In this document: in pieces, positions 43,815-55,213 of the stretch
Position numbering within the stretch: the first letter of the stretch is position 1
How the letters are laid out: each line of letters opens with the position of its first letter
The notes under the pieces: model-generated
Database searches by the model: none
What the model was told of the DNA's origin: nothing
What the model saw: only the letters and a program-made list of their open reading frames with translations
DNA from: JACCTU01 sp963798985
GTDB taxonomy: Bacteria; Actinomycetota; Thermoleophilia; Gaiellales; Gaiellaceae
Reading direction: 5' to 3'
Assembly (NCBI GenBank): GCA_963798985.1
Contig: CAWCVL010000007.1
Location: forward strand, 186,001-250,000
DNA: 64,000 bases
Position numbers and translations under genes: made by a program

Positions 43815-46088
43815 CGCACGTGCTCATGCACCGGCGGGCGCATCTGCTCGCGGGATCGCTCGTCTGCGGCCTCGCGTTCGCCGACGCGGTACGCGGCTCG
43901 AGTGTGCTCGTCGCCGCGCTCGCCGTCGCTGCGCTCGCCGGGCTCGCGGCAGTGTCCGACCTGCACGCGAGGCTCGCCCTGCTCGCGGTGGCGCTCGCTC
44001 TCTCGGGCTGGTGGTGGGGGAGCATGAGACTCGACGCGCTCGATCGGAGCGTCCTCCTCCGCGACGTGGGAGCGGGAGGCGATGCGCTGGCCGTCGTGAC
44101 CGGCCCCGCACGTCGCGCGCAGTACGAGGTGCGCGTCGCTGCGCGGGTGCTGCGCTTCCGTGGCCGGGTGGTGTCCGAGACGGTGCAGCTGGAGCTGCCG
44201 CCCGGCCGGGCACCGCCGCAGGGCGCCGAGCTCGAGCTCTTCGGCCAGCTCGCAGAGCCTGAGACCGGCGAGGACTTCGACGAGCGCAGGTTCCTGCGCC
44301 GGCGCGGCGTGCACGTCCTGCTGCGCGCGAACGAGTGGCGCGTCGTCGGCGCGCGCGGTGGGGTCGGCGGGTTCGCCGACCGGCTTCGCCGTGCGCTCGT
44401 TCGTGGCCTGGACGGCGTCGACGGTCAGCGTCGCGCCGTGCTCGCGGGCGTCGTGCTCGGCGAGGACGAGGGGCTGAACGACGACGTCCGCGACGCGTTC
44501 CGCGCGTCCGGTCTCTACCACCTACTGGCTGTCTCCGGCCAGAATGTCGCGCTGCTCGCGGCCGGAGTGGCGCTTCTCGGGTGGCTGCTTCGCCTGTCGC
44601 GGCGGGTCACGGAGGTGCTTGATCCTGTCCGCGATCGCGGCGTACGTGCTCGCGGTCGGCTGGCAGCCTTCCGTCGTGCGTGCAGGCGTCGCAGGCGCTC
44701 TCGCCTCGATCGCCTGGCTCGCTGCGCGCGACCGGGATCGCTGGTGGCTGCTCCTGGCGGGTGCCGCCGTCTTGCTCGCCTGGAACCCATACACGCTTCT
44801 CGAGCCGGGTTTCCAGCTTTCGTTCGTCGCGGTCGCGGCGATCTTCGTGGGCGTGCCGCCGCTCCTGCGCGTGCTCGAGGGGTACCCGGTCCCGCGTGCG
44901 CTCGCGATCGTTCTTGCGGTGTCGTCGGTCTGCGGCCTCGCGACCGCACCGATCCTCTGGCTGCAGTTCGACGCGGTCCCGGTCTACTCGGTGCTCGCGA
45001 ACGCGCTTGCGGCGCCGGTCGTCGGCGCGCTGCTCGGGCTCGCGCTGCTCGCAGGGTTGCTCGCGCCTGTTGCACCCTCGGCCGCGTATGCGCTCGCCTG
45101 GGTCGACGGCTGGCTCGCCGCGTACCTGATCGCGTGCGCGAAGGCAGTCGCACGCCTGCCCTTCGCGCAGCTCTCGTCCACGCGAGCGCTCGTTGCGGTC
45201 GTCGCCGCCGTGCTGTCCGTCGTCGTCTTCACGCGGCTTCGCTCACCGCGACCGCTACGCGCGCTCGTCCTCGTTGCGATGTGCTCGCTCGCGCTCGTCG
45301 CCTGGGCCGCGCGGGCGGGGCCGGATCCGCCGCCGCCGCCCGCGGGCCTCCGCGTCACGTTTCTCGACGTGGGACAGGGAGACGGCTGCCTGGTCGAGGC
45401 GCCGGGTGTGCGGCTTCTCGTCGACCAAGGCCCACCAGACGCCCGGGTCGCCGACCAGCTCCGCCGCCTGGGCGTGCGGCGACTGACCGCGCTCGTCCTG
45501 ACGCATCCCCAGCGCGACCACGTGGGCGGCGCGGCCGACGTTCTTCGCAAGCTGCGCGTCGGGTTCGTCCTCGACCCTCGACTCGCAACGTCAGGCCCCG
45601 AGGAGCGAGAAGCGCTGCGCGAGGTTCGCCGCCGCCGCGTTCGCGTCGTGGTCGCGCGCGCCGGCCACGCTTTCCGGATCGGGCGGCTCAGGGTCACCGT
45701 GCTCTGGCCCGACGGGCCTGGTTTCCCGGGGGAGGACCCGAACCTTCGGGCGACGATCCTGCTCCTCTCGTACGGCCAGGTCGACCTGCTGCTCACGGCC
45801 GACGCGGAGTCACCCGTCACGCTGCCGCTCGACCCGCCGCCGGTCGAGATCCTCAAGGTGGCGCATCACGGCTCGGCGGACGAGGGCCTGCCCGAGCTCC
45901 TCGAGCGGCTTCGCCCGCAGGTCGCCGTGATCTCGGTCGGGCTCGGCAACGACTACGGCCACCCGACTCGGTCGACGCTCTCCGCGCTCGAGCACGCCGC
46001 AGGCCTCCGGCTCTACCGAACCGATCTCGACGGCCGGGTCGTCGTCGAGTCGGACGGCGCGCGGGTCTGGGTCCGGTCGGAGCGCTGA
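43811..46088 (+). CDS. comEC: Competence channel ComEC (frameshift near 44621)
   Basis: About 758 aa after joining. N-terminal part with membrane helices and an OB-like DUF4131 domain; the Competence domain has FRASGLYHLLAVSGQNVALL and NPYTLLEPGFQLSFVAVAAI. A surplus G at about 44621 (CTT-G-ATC) interrupts it after RRVTEVL; the next frame continues ILSAIAAYVLAVGWQPSVVR. The C-terminal metallo-beta-lactamase domain has VTFLDVGQGDGCLVEAPG and LTHPQRDHVGGA, and VAHHGSADEGLPELL; one His of the HxHxDH motif is Gln-Arg, as happens in ComEC. Together with ComEA it implies natural DNA uptake. No comEB or pilus genes are in the window. Confidence 0.92.
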
Positions 46089-46101
46089 GTAGGCTTGACC
46101 C

Positions 46102-47092
46102 GTGGCCGACGACCTGAAGCCGCTCTACCTCCTGACCGGCTCCGACCGGCCGAAGATCGAGCGCGCACTGCGCCGGCTCCGCGACCGCTTCGACGCGGAC
46201 GGTGTCGAGCTGCTCGGAGCGCACGACACTTCCGGCGCCGACGCCGTCGCCGCGTCGAACTCGCTCGGGCTCTTCGGCAGCGAGCGCCTCGTCGTCGTCG
46301 AAGAGGTCGAGCGGTGGAAGGCCGAGGACGCGAAGGCGGTCTCCGCGTACGCCGCCGATCCGACGCCCGGAGTCGTGCTCGCACTGGTGGCCGGCGAGCT
46401 CCGCAAGGACTCCGCGCTCCTGAAGGCGGTCGCGAAACTCGCCGAGGTGCTCGTCTACGACGTCGACCGCAAGAAGATCGTCGAGTGGATCGTCCAGCAG
46501 TTCGCCGCCAACGGCCAGCGGGTCGATCGCGAGCTCGCACGGTCGCTCGTCGACGCTGTCGTCCCCGAAGGGCTCGAGCCCGACCTGCACCACCTCGCCA
46601 ACGAGGTCGCGAAGCTCGCGACGTGGGCGGGGAGCGATCCCGTCGACTGGGAGTCGGTGCGAGAGCTCGTCGTCCCGTTCGGGGAGATGCCCTCGTTCAC
46701 GCTCACCGATGCGATCGGCAGGCGCGACGTCGCTGCGGTGCTCGGGGCGACCGAGTCGTCGTTCGAGCGCGAGTCGTCGCCCCGACGCGACATCGCACCG
46801 CGGCTCGTCGGCGCGGTCGCGCGCCACCTCGCACGCCTGCAGGAGATCAAGCGTCTCCTCGCGGAGGGCAGCTCGAGCCAGGAGATCGCGTCCCGCCTGA
46901 AGCGGCACCCGTACTACGTGCAGAAGCTCGTCCGGCAGGCCGAGGGTTTCACCGAGGACGAGCTTCGTGACGCGGCGGTGCGCTTGGCCGAGCTCGACCT
47001 CGCGCTCAAGGGCGGTTCACGTCTGCCGGGCGATCTCGAGCTGGAGCGGGCGCTCGTCGACGTGACGCGCGGGCGCGGTCCAGGCGGCCTAG
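46102..47092 (+). CDS. holA: DNA polymerase III delta subunit (frameshift near 47072)
   Basis: About 329 aa clamp-loader subunit. LYLLTGSDRPKIERALRRLR is the N-terminal P-loop-like region, and SNSLGLFGSERLVVVEEVER, GELRKDSALLKAVAKLAEVL and HPYYVQKLVRQAEGFTEDEL are typical HolA. Near the end one surplus G (about 47072) makes the frame run on antisense to rpsT; removing it gives DVTRGAVQAA and a TAG at 47090-47092 that shares CTAG with the rpsT stop. GTG 46102 lies 6 nt after TAGGCT (46090-46095), so a leaderless transcript is likely. Confidence 0.9.
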
Positions 47093-47355
47093 GAGGACTT
47101 GGCCGAGCGGGCGAGCCGCGAGGCCTGCGCCTTCTTGCGCGCGGCGGCGTTGCGGTGGAGCGCTCCGCGGGATGCGGCGCGGTCGATCCAGCGCACGAGC
47201 TCGCGATGCTCGTCCGCCACGGTCTTGCCGCCCTCCTGCGTCGCGCGCTCGAGGCGCTTCGTCAGCGTCTTGATCGTCGAGCGGTAGCGCAGGTTCTCGA
47301 GCCGCTGGCGGGCGGCGATCCGGACGCGCTTCTTCTGTTGCTTGATGTTCGCCAT
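47089..47355 (-). CDS. rpsT: 30S ribosomal protein S20
   Basis: 88 aa, Lys/Arg/Ala-rich helical protein that binds 16S rRNA. MANIKQQKKRVRIAARQRLE and RGALHRNAAARKKAQASRLA are standard S20 ends. ATG 47355 follows a hairpin but no Shine-Dalgarno sequence. It lies alone on the minus strand between holA and murJ, which is common. The TAG stop shares CTAG with holA. Confidence 0.97.
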   Translation of the reverse strand: MANIKQQKKRVRIAARQRLENLRYRSTIKTLTKRLERATQEGGKTVADEHRELVRWIDRAASRGALHRNAAARKKAQASRLARSAKSS

Positions 47356-47418
47356 GGCGTGAAAAGGCCCGCTGAGCGGGCGGCAGGATCGTAGCAGGCG
47401 CCCTCGTATACTCGCCGC
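47356..47418. promoter_or_regulatory. Divergent promoters of rpsT and murJ with a 5' hairpin on the rpsT side
   Basis: Plus strand: TATACT (47407-47412) ends 6 nt before the murJ GTG, predicting a leaderless murJ mRNA. Minus strand: TACGAT (47393-47388) is the -10 of rpsT; its transcript would begin near 47381, at a hairpin GCCCGC-TCA-GCGGGC (47381-47367) followed by CTTTTC, just before the ATG. This may be an S20 autoregulatory or stabilising leader. Confidence 0.6.
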
Positions 47419-48987
47419 GTGGAGAAGCGGCGCCCGGGCCGGCGTTTGGCGTGGTCTGCGGCGATGTTCTCCGTCGCCACGGGCATCTCGCGCGTCCTCG
47501 GGCTGATCCGCGAGATGGTCGCGGGCTACTACTTCGGCGCCAGGGGCCCGATCAACGCGTTCACCGTCGCGTTCCAGATCCCGAACCTGATCCGCATCCT
47601 CGTCGCGGACGCGGCCCTCTCCGGCGCGTTCGTGCCGGTGTTCAGCGAGCTGCTCGAGAAGGGCGAGCGAGCGCGGGCGTGGCGCGTCGCCTCGACGCTG
47701 CTCTGGCTCCTGCTCCTCGGCCTGAGCGCCGTCACCGCGGTCTTCATCCTCCTCGCACCCGTGATCATGCCGCCGCTCACGAGCGGCTACGACGAGCTCA
47801 CGGTCACGCTCTCGCAGATCCTCTTCCCGATCGTCGTCCTGCTCGGCGTCTCGGGGATCATCGTCGGCGTCCTCAACGCGTACGAGGAGTTTGCGATCCC
47901 CGCGCTGACGCCGGTTGCGTGGAACCTCGTGATCATCGCCGGGCTCGTGATCGGCGTCCCAAAGGCGCAGACGACGGACGCCGAGCTGTACGTCTACGCG
48001 GTCTCGATCGTGATCGGAACGGTCGTGCAGGTGCTGCTCCCGATCCCGTGGCTGCGCGGCCTCGACGGACGGCTACGAGTCGCGATCGACTGGCGCGACC
48101 CCGCGGTCTGGCGCGTCTTCAAGCTGATGGTCCCCGTCACGGTCAGCCTGGGCCTGATCAACCTGAACGCGGTGATCGGCACCTTTGTCGCCGCGAAGTA
48201 CATCGACCCCACGATCGCGCCGAACGCGATCGACAAGGCTTTTCGCATCTACATGCTGCCCCAGGGGATGTTCTCGGTCGCGGTCGCCACCGTGCTCTTT
48301 CCCGCGCTGTCGCGGCTCTCGACCCGTGCGGACTGGGACGGCTTCCGCGCGACCGTCGCGATGGGTCTGCGCCAGATCGCGTTCCTGCTCGTGCCGGCGA
48401 GCGTCGTTTGCGCCGTGCTCGCCGAGCCGATCGTTCGTCTCGTCTACCAGCGCGGCGAGTTCACGCCCGACCAGACGCCGATCGTCGCGAGCGCATTGGC
48501 CGCCTTCTCCCTCGGGCTCGCCTTCAACGGCGCCATGTTGCTGATGAACAGAGCGTTCTTCAGCCTCCAGGCGCCGCTCATCCCGACGCTCGTCGCGGCC
48601 GGCAACCTCGCGTTCAACGGCCTGCTCTACGTGGCCCTCTACCGGGTCGGCGTCTGGGGCGTGCCGCTCGCGATCTCGATCGCGAACATCGCCGGCGCGC
48701 TCGCGCTCGTGCTCCTCCTGCGCCGACGCGTCGGCAGCCTTGAGCTCACGCGCACCTTCGGAGCGCTCCTGCGGATCGTCGCCGCATCCGCGGTCCTCGG
48801 CGCGGTCGCCTACGGCGTCTGGTGGGCGCTCGACGATGCCCTCGGCCGGGACTTCGTCGGCCAGCTCGTCTCGGTCGGCGTCGGGGTCTCCGCCGGCGCC
48901 GTCGCCTACCTCGCCGCCTGCCGCCTGCTCGGGGTGCGCGAGATCGACACGCTACTCTCGTTGTGGGCGCGGTTCCGGCGCCCTTGA
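47419..48987 (+). CDS. murJ: Lipid II flippase MurJ
   Basis: 522 aa, about 14 membrane segments. Moves lipid II across the membrane for peptidoglycan synthesis. SRVLGLIREMVAGYYFG, IPNLIRILVADAALSGAFVP, KAFRIYMLPQGMFSVAVATV, LFPALSRLS and YQRGEFTPDQT match the MurJ/MviN family, including the Arg residues of the central cavity. GTG 47419 follows TATACT by 6 nt. lepA begins 4 nt after its stop. Confidence 0.95.
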   Translation: MEKRRPGRRLAWSAAMFSVATGISRVLGLIREMVAGYYFGARGPINAFTVAFQIPNLIRILVADAALSGAFVPVFSELLEKGERARAWRVASTLLWLLLLGLSAVTAVFILLAPVIMPPLTSGYDELTVTLSQILFPIVVLLGVSGIIVGVLNAYEEFAIPALTPVAWNLVIIAGLVIGVPKAQTTDAELYVYAVSIVIGTVVQVLLPIPWLRGLDGRLRVAIDWRDPAVWRVFKLMVPVTVSLGLINLNAVIGTFVAAKYIDPTIAPNAIDKAFRIYMLPQGMFSVAVATVLFPALSRLSTRADWDGFRATVAMGLRQIAFLLVPASVVCAVLAEPIVRLVYQRGEFTPDQTPIVASALAAFSLGLAFNGAMLLMNRAFFSLQAPLIPTLVAAGNLAFNGLLYVALYRVGVWGVPLAISIANIAGALALVLLLRRRVGSLELTRTFGALLRIVAASAVLGAVAYGVWWALDDALGRDFVGQLVSVGVGVSAGAVAYLAACRLLGVREIDTLLSLWARFRRP

Positions 48988-48991
48988 GGCC

Positions 48992-50776
<1,785 letters not shown>

Positions 50777-50780
<4 letters not shown>

Positions 50781-51891
50781 GCGGCGTCCGCCACCTCTAC
50801 GTCCACCTGCCGTTCTGCGCGCATCGCTGCGGCTACTGCGACTTCGTCACGGTGGTCGGTCGGCACGGCGAGCACGACGCCTATGTCGATGCGCTGCTGC
50901 GCGAGCTCGAGCTCGAGGGGGGACTGCTCGACGGCCGAGCTCGACACGATCTTCCTCGGAGGCGGCACGCCGACGTTCACGGAACCTCGCGCACTGGAGC
51001 GGCTGCTCGCCGCGCTTCCTGCTGCGCGGGAGGTGACGGTCGAGGCGAACCCCGAGACCGTCACGCCCGAGTTGGCTGCTCTTCTGTCACGAAACCGTGT
51101 CAATCGTGTGTCCCTCGGCGCACAAAGCTTCAACACCGCTCTTCTGGACGTGCTCGAACGCCGCGCGAGCGGCGAGGACGTCAAGCGCGCGGTCTACGTT
51201 CTTCGGGATGCCGGTTTCGACAACATCAACCTCGATCTCATCTATGGGATCCCGGGGCAGGGCACCGCCGACCTCGAGCGCGATCTCGCGACGGCTCTGA
51301 GCTTCGAGCCCGAGCATCTCTCCTGCTACGAGCTGGAGGCGAAGCCGGGAACGCGCTTCACGCACACGCACGGAGCGGAGCTCGTACGCCAGGCCGAGAC
51401 GATGGAGGATTACTTCGAGCGAGTCGTCGAGCACCTGACGGCCGCGGGCTACCGCTGGTACGAGACGGCGAACTTCTGCCGGGCGCCGGGCGAGGCCGAC
51501 GGACGCGACCTGCGCGCGCACCACAACCTCGCGTACTGGGAGGGCCGGGGCTATCTCGGCCTCGGGATCGGCGCCGTCTCGACGATCGGCGGCAAACGGT
51601 GGCGCAACACGCCGCGTCTCCCCGCGTACGTCGCATCCCTCCGGGACAGGCGTTGCACCCGTCCGAGAGCTCGAGACGATCGACGAGGGCACGCGCATGC
51701 GTGAACAGGTGATGCTCGGGCTGCGCCTCGACGAGCCGCTCCCGCTCGCCGGCCTCGAGAGCGCGCTCGACGACGCGGCGCTTCGACGTCTGACCGGGCT
51801 CGGGCTCGTCCGCCACGACGAGCGCACGATCGCGCTGACCCGCCGCGGCCGCTTCCTTGGCGGAGGCGTGACCGCGGACCTCCTGACGTAA
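50777..51891 (+). CDS. hemW: Heme chaperone HemW, radical SAM (two frameshifts)
   Basis: About 370 aa after joining. LYVHLPFCAHRCGYCDF contains the radical-SAM CxxxCxxC cluster site, followed by IFLGGGTPTF, VSLGAQSFNTALLDVLERR and IYGIPGQ, all typical of HemW rather than coproporphyrinogen dehydrogenase HemN. A surplus G at about 50934 and a surplus T at about 51653 break the frame; with them removed LLDAELDTIFLGGGTPTF and VRELETIDEGTRMREQVMLG read through. GTG 50777 overlaps the lepA stop. The TAA stop (51889-51891) is also the start of the hrcA -10 box. Confidence 0.92.
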
Positions 51892-51900
51892 CCTTTTCCC

Positions 51901-52941
51901 ATGACACCGCCGGTCGGACCCGAGCTGAGCACGCGGCAGCGCGAGATCCTGCGCGGCGTCGTCGAGGAGTACGTCGCGACCGGCGAGCCCGTCGGCTCGA
52001 GGACGCTCGTCGAACAGAGCGGCCTGCACGTGTCGCCGTCGACCGTGCGGGCGGAGCTCGCGGAGCTGGAAGCGCGGGGACTGCTCACGCATCCGCACAC
52101 GTCGGCAGGGCGTCTGCCGACGGAGGAGGGGTATCGCTACTACGCGAACGAGCTGCTCACCGAGCCCGAGCCGCGCCCAGCAGGCCTCGGGATCGAGCTC
52201 GGCGCGCCGAAGGAGATCGAGTCCGCGCTGCAGCAGACCACCGAGTTGCTCTCGGACATGACGAGGCTGCTCGCGCTCGTCTCCGCGCCGCCGCTCGAGG
52301 CCGCAACCGTGCGCCACGTCGAGGTGCTGCTGCTCCAGCCGACCGTTGCGATGGTCGTCGTGATCACGTCGACCGGCGGCGTCTCGAAGCGGATCTTCAC
52401 GACGAGCGAACCGCTCGACGCGGGACTCGTGAGCTGGGCGGCGGAGTACCTGAACGAGAGCGTCGGCGGGGTCCAGCTCGGAACGCGGGTTCTGCGGGCG
52501 CGCTTCGACGACCCGGGGTTGTCGCGGCGAGAGAGCGCGTTCCTCGCGCTCGTGCGGCCCGCGTTCGTCGAGTTGGAGCAGGAAGAGCAGCAGCTGTTCG
52601 TCGGGGGAGCGGCCGGGCTGCTCGGCGAGCTGCGCGAAGACGAGCTCGAGGCCTGCCGGCGTGCGCTGCAGTTGCTCGAACGGCGTGCTGCGGCGCTCGA
52701 GGTCATCGGCCGTTCTCTGCACTCCCCGCGGACGTTCGTCCGCGTCGGCGGCGAGTTCGGGGACCCAGCCCTGCGTGACGTCGCGCTCGTCGGGGCGGGC
52801 TACGGACTGCGCACTCGGACGCTCGGCTCCGTCTCGCTGCTCGGGCCGGTGCGCATGGACTACGAGAAGGCGATCCGCTCGGTTCGCTCGGCGGCCTTCG
52901 AGCTGTCGAGGTTCGTCGAGGGAGTCTTCGAGGACAACTGA
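51901..52941 (+). CDS. hrcA: Heat-inducible transcription repressor HrcA
   Basis: 346 aa. Winged-helix N-terminus STRQREILRGVVEEYVATGE with PVGSRTLVEQSGLHVSPSTV, then the HrcA dimerisation region (LPTEEGYRYYANELL, VRHVEVLLLQPTVAMVVVIT, LVGAGYGLRTRTLGSVSLLG, MDYEKAIRSV). It represses chaperone genes at CIRCE elements; I see no CIRCE sequence in the window, and grpE and dnaK are not next to dnaJ. ATG 51901 is 6 nt after TAACCT (51889-51894), so it is probably leaderless. Confidence 0.95.
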   Translation: MTPPVGPELSTRQREILRGVVEEYVATGEPVGSRTLVEQSGLHVSPSTVRAELAELEARGLLTHPHTSAGRLPTEEGYRYYANELLTEPEPRPAGLGIELGAPKEIESALQQTTELLSDMTRLLALVSAPPLEAATVRHVEVLLLQPTVAMVVVITSTGGVSKRIFTTSEPLDAGLVSWAAEYLNESVGGVQLGTRVLRARFDDPGLSRRESAFLALVRPAFVELEQEEQQLFVGGAAGLLGELREDELEACRRALQLLERRAAALEVIGRSLHSPRTFVRVGGEFGDPALRDVALVGAGYGLRTRTLGSVSLLGPVRMDYEKAIRSVRSAAFELSRFVEGVFEDN

Positions 52942-52964
52942 CCGCGGAGCTACGCTGAGTCCGC

Positions 52965-54084
52965 ATGTCGACGACGAAGCGCGACTACTACGAGCTGCTC
53001 GGCATCGCGCGTAGCGCGGACGAAGCCGAGATCAAGCGCGCGTTTCGGCGCAAGGCACGCGAGCTGCACCCCGACGTCTCGGACGCTCCGGACTCGGAGG
53101 TCCGCTTCCGTGAGGTCGTCGAGGCTTACGAGGTGCTCTCGAAGTCGGAGACTCGCGAGCTCTACGACCGGTTCGGGCACGCCGGACTACGCGGTGGAAA
53201 CTTCAACGCGACGCAGTTCGACTTCGGCAGCCTGACCGACCTCTTCTCCGCGTTCTTCGGGGACGACGTCTTCGGCGGCGGCGGCCGGCAGCGGCGCGCC
53301 CGCGGGCAGGACGTCGCGGCGGAGGTCGAGATCGAGCTCGTCGACGCAGCCGCGGGCGTGACTCAGGGACGTCCCCTACGAGGTCGTCACCGCCTGCGTG
53401 CGCTGCGCCGGCGAGGGCGCCGAGCCCGGGACAGGCACGAGCACATGCGAAGCGTGCGGCGGATCCGGTCAGCTGCAGCAGGTCAGCCGGAGCGTGCTCG
53501 GCGAGTTCGTGCGCAGCCAGACCTGCCCGCACTGCGGCGGCAACGGGCGGCTCATCGAGCAACCGTGCGCGGACTGTGGCGGATCGGGGCGCACGGTGGA
53601 GCGGAAGACCCTGCCGGTCGAGATCCCGCCGGGAATCCACGACGGCCAGCGGATCCGGGTCTCGGGTGCCGGACACGCCGGCAGCCTCGGCGGTCCCGCC
53701 GGCGACGTCTACGTCCGCGTCCGCGTCAAGCGCGATCCGAGGTTCGTGCGTGAGGGCGACGACGTCTACTCGACCATCGACCTCACGATCGTCGAGGCTG
53801 CGATCGGCGCGACCCGGACGGTCGAGACGCTCGACGGCGAGCTCGCGCTCGACTTCGACGCGGGCACACAGGCCGGCCAGATCCGGGTGCTGTCGAACAG
53901 GGGGATGCCGGTCTTGCAAGGCTTCGGGCGAGGCGACCACCGCGTGCTCGTCAACGTCTTGGTGCCCCGCCGGCTGACCGACGAACAGCGCGCGGCGCTC
54001 GAGGAGTTCGGCCGGCTGACGGGCGAGGAGAACTACCGCCCCGATGAGGGGTTCTTCGACAAGCTGAAGAGCGCGTTCCGCTGA
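52965..54084 (+). CDS. dnaJ: Chaperone DnaJ (frameshift near 53376)
   Basis: About 372 aa. J domain with HPD (RKARELHPDVSDAP) at residues 6-70, a Phe/Gly-rich linker (FDFGSLTDLFSAFFGDD), four CxxCxGxG zinc motifs (CVRCAGEG, CEACGGSG, CPHCGGNG, CADCGGSG) and the two client-binding beta domains. A surplus C at about 53376 breaks the frame just before the zinc region; removing it gives VTQGRPYEVVTACVRCAGEG. ATG 52965 is 8 nt after TACGCT (52951-52956). prmA overlaps its stop. Confidence 0.94.
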
Positions 54085-54845
54085 CGGGCCTGCGGCGCGT
54101 CTCCGTCCGCGTCCCGCTGGAGCGCGCGGAGGAGGCGCGTGCGCTGATGCTGGAACTTGCGCCGGCAGGGTTCGAGGAGCGAGACCGCGGCGTCGAGGTC
54201 GAGCTGGCGGCGTACACAGACGCGCACGGCGGGTCGCGCATCGCGCGCGCGTTCGGAGCCGCGCGGGAGGACGAGGTCGCAGATGACTGGGCGGAGCGCT
54301 GGCGCACCTTTCACCGGCCCGCACGCGCAGGCCCGTTCTGGATCGGGCCGTCCTGGGAGGGTGCGCCGGACGACGCGATCACGCTCGTGATCGACCCCGG
54401 GCTCGCGTTCGGGACCGGTGCGCACGCGACGACGCGACTCTGCCTCGAGCTGCTCGCCGAGGTGCCGCCGGGCTCGCTGCTCGACGCCGGCTGCGGCTCG
54501 GGGGTGCTCTCGATCGCGGCGGCGAAGCTCGGGTGTTCGCCGGTGCACGCTTTGGACGACGATCCGTTCGCGGTCGAGACGACGGTCGAGAACGCGAAGG
54601 CGAACGGCGTGAGCGTCGCGGCGACGGCGGGCGACGTGACGCAGGCCAGCCTGCCGACGGTCGACGTCGCGGTCGCGAACATCGCACTCGAGACGGTTGA
54701 GCGCCTGGCAACGCGGCTCGATGCCCGCGAGCTCATCGTGTCGGGCTACCTCGAGCGCGACACGCCGAGGACGACCGGCTGGGCGCACGTCGCGCGACGG
54801 ACCCTCGACGGCTGGGCCGCCGATCGTTTTCGCCGAGCCTCCTAG
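54081..54845 (+). CDS. prmA: Ribosomal protein L11 methyltransferase PrmA, predicted CTG start
   Basis: 254 aa SAM methyltransferase. LTGLRRVSVRVPLERAEEAR is the L11-recognition N-terminal part, WAERWRTFHRPARAGPFWIG, PGLAFGTGAHATTRLCLELL and GSLLDAGCGSGVLSIAAAKL are PrmA hallmarks, and VANIALETVERLA holds the NPP/Y-like catalytic loop. No ATG, GTG or TTG is in frame near the N-terminus; CTG 54081 overlaps the dnaJ TGA (CTGA), the same 4-nt junction used elsewhere with ATG, GTG and TTG. An alternative ATG at 54147 would remove 22 conserved-looking residues. Confidence 0.88.
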   Translation: MTGLRRVSVRVPLERAEEARALMLELAPAGFEERDRGVEVELAAYTDAHGGSRIARAFGAAREDEVADDWAERWRTFHRPARAGPFWIGPSWEGAPDDAITLVIDPGLAFGTGAHATTRLCLELLAEVPPGSLLDAGCGSGVLSIAAAKLGCSPVHALDDDPFAVETTVENAKANGVSVAATAGDVTQASLPTVDVAVANIALETVERLATRLDARELIVSGYLERDTPRTTGWAHVARRTLDGWAADRFRRAS

Positions 54846-54867
54846 CGCGTCGCATACGATCCGCGCC

Positions 54868-55213
54868 GTGGAGGGGATCCGCGCTGCCTGACGACTGCCT
54901 CTTCTGCCGGCTCTACCGCGAGGGCGACCACGTGCGCCGCGGCGACGGGCTCGTCGCGCTTCGCGACATCGCCCCCCAGGCGCCGACGCACCTGCTCGTG
55001 ATCCCCGAGCGTCACATCGAGACCTTCCGCGACGTCGGAGAGCTCGACGCCGACGAGGCCAAGAACCTGCTCGACTTCGTCGCCGAAACGGCCCGCGAGG
55101 CAGGGCTCGAGGACTACCGCGTGGTCGTCAACGTCGGGCCGGGCGGCGGGCAGACCGTCTTCCACCTACACGTCCACGTGCTCGGCGGGCGCGAGATGGG
55201 GCAAGATCTATGA
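54868..55213 (+). CDS. HIT-family nucleotide hydrolase (frameshift near 54882)
   Basis: About 114 aa. The zinc-type CLFCRLYRE motif at the start, then APTHLLVIPERHIETFRDV and the histidine triad QTVFHLHVHVLGG. These proteins hydrolyse adenosine phosphoramidates. No start codon is in the main frame before CLFC; GTG 54868, 7 nt after TACGAT (54855-54860), opens a frame that ends after 7 codons, and deleting one C at about 54882 joins VEGIR to LPDDCLFC. I read it as one leaderless gene with a one-base insertion. yqeY overlaps its stop (ATGA). Confidence 0.85.

Noticed and set aside
47085..47100. Second copy of the palindrome arm (CTAGGAGGACTTGG)
   Set aside because: The match is short and is fully explained as codons for the S20 C-terminus; the inner arm and centre are absent.
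47093..47394. C-terminal extension of holA running antisense to rpsT
   Set aside because: The extra residues are low-complexity and antisense to a clear S20 gene; removing one G near 47072 gives a normal end at a CTAG shared with rpsT.
51892..52964. CIRCE element for HrcA near hrcA-dnaJ
   Set aside because: No TTAGCACTC/GAGTGCTAA-like inverted repeat is present upstream of hrcA or dnaJ.
54868..54891. Mini-gene VEGIRAA with its own promoter
   Set aside because: It is better explained as the true start of the HIT gene with a one-base insertion at about 54882.
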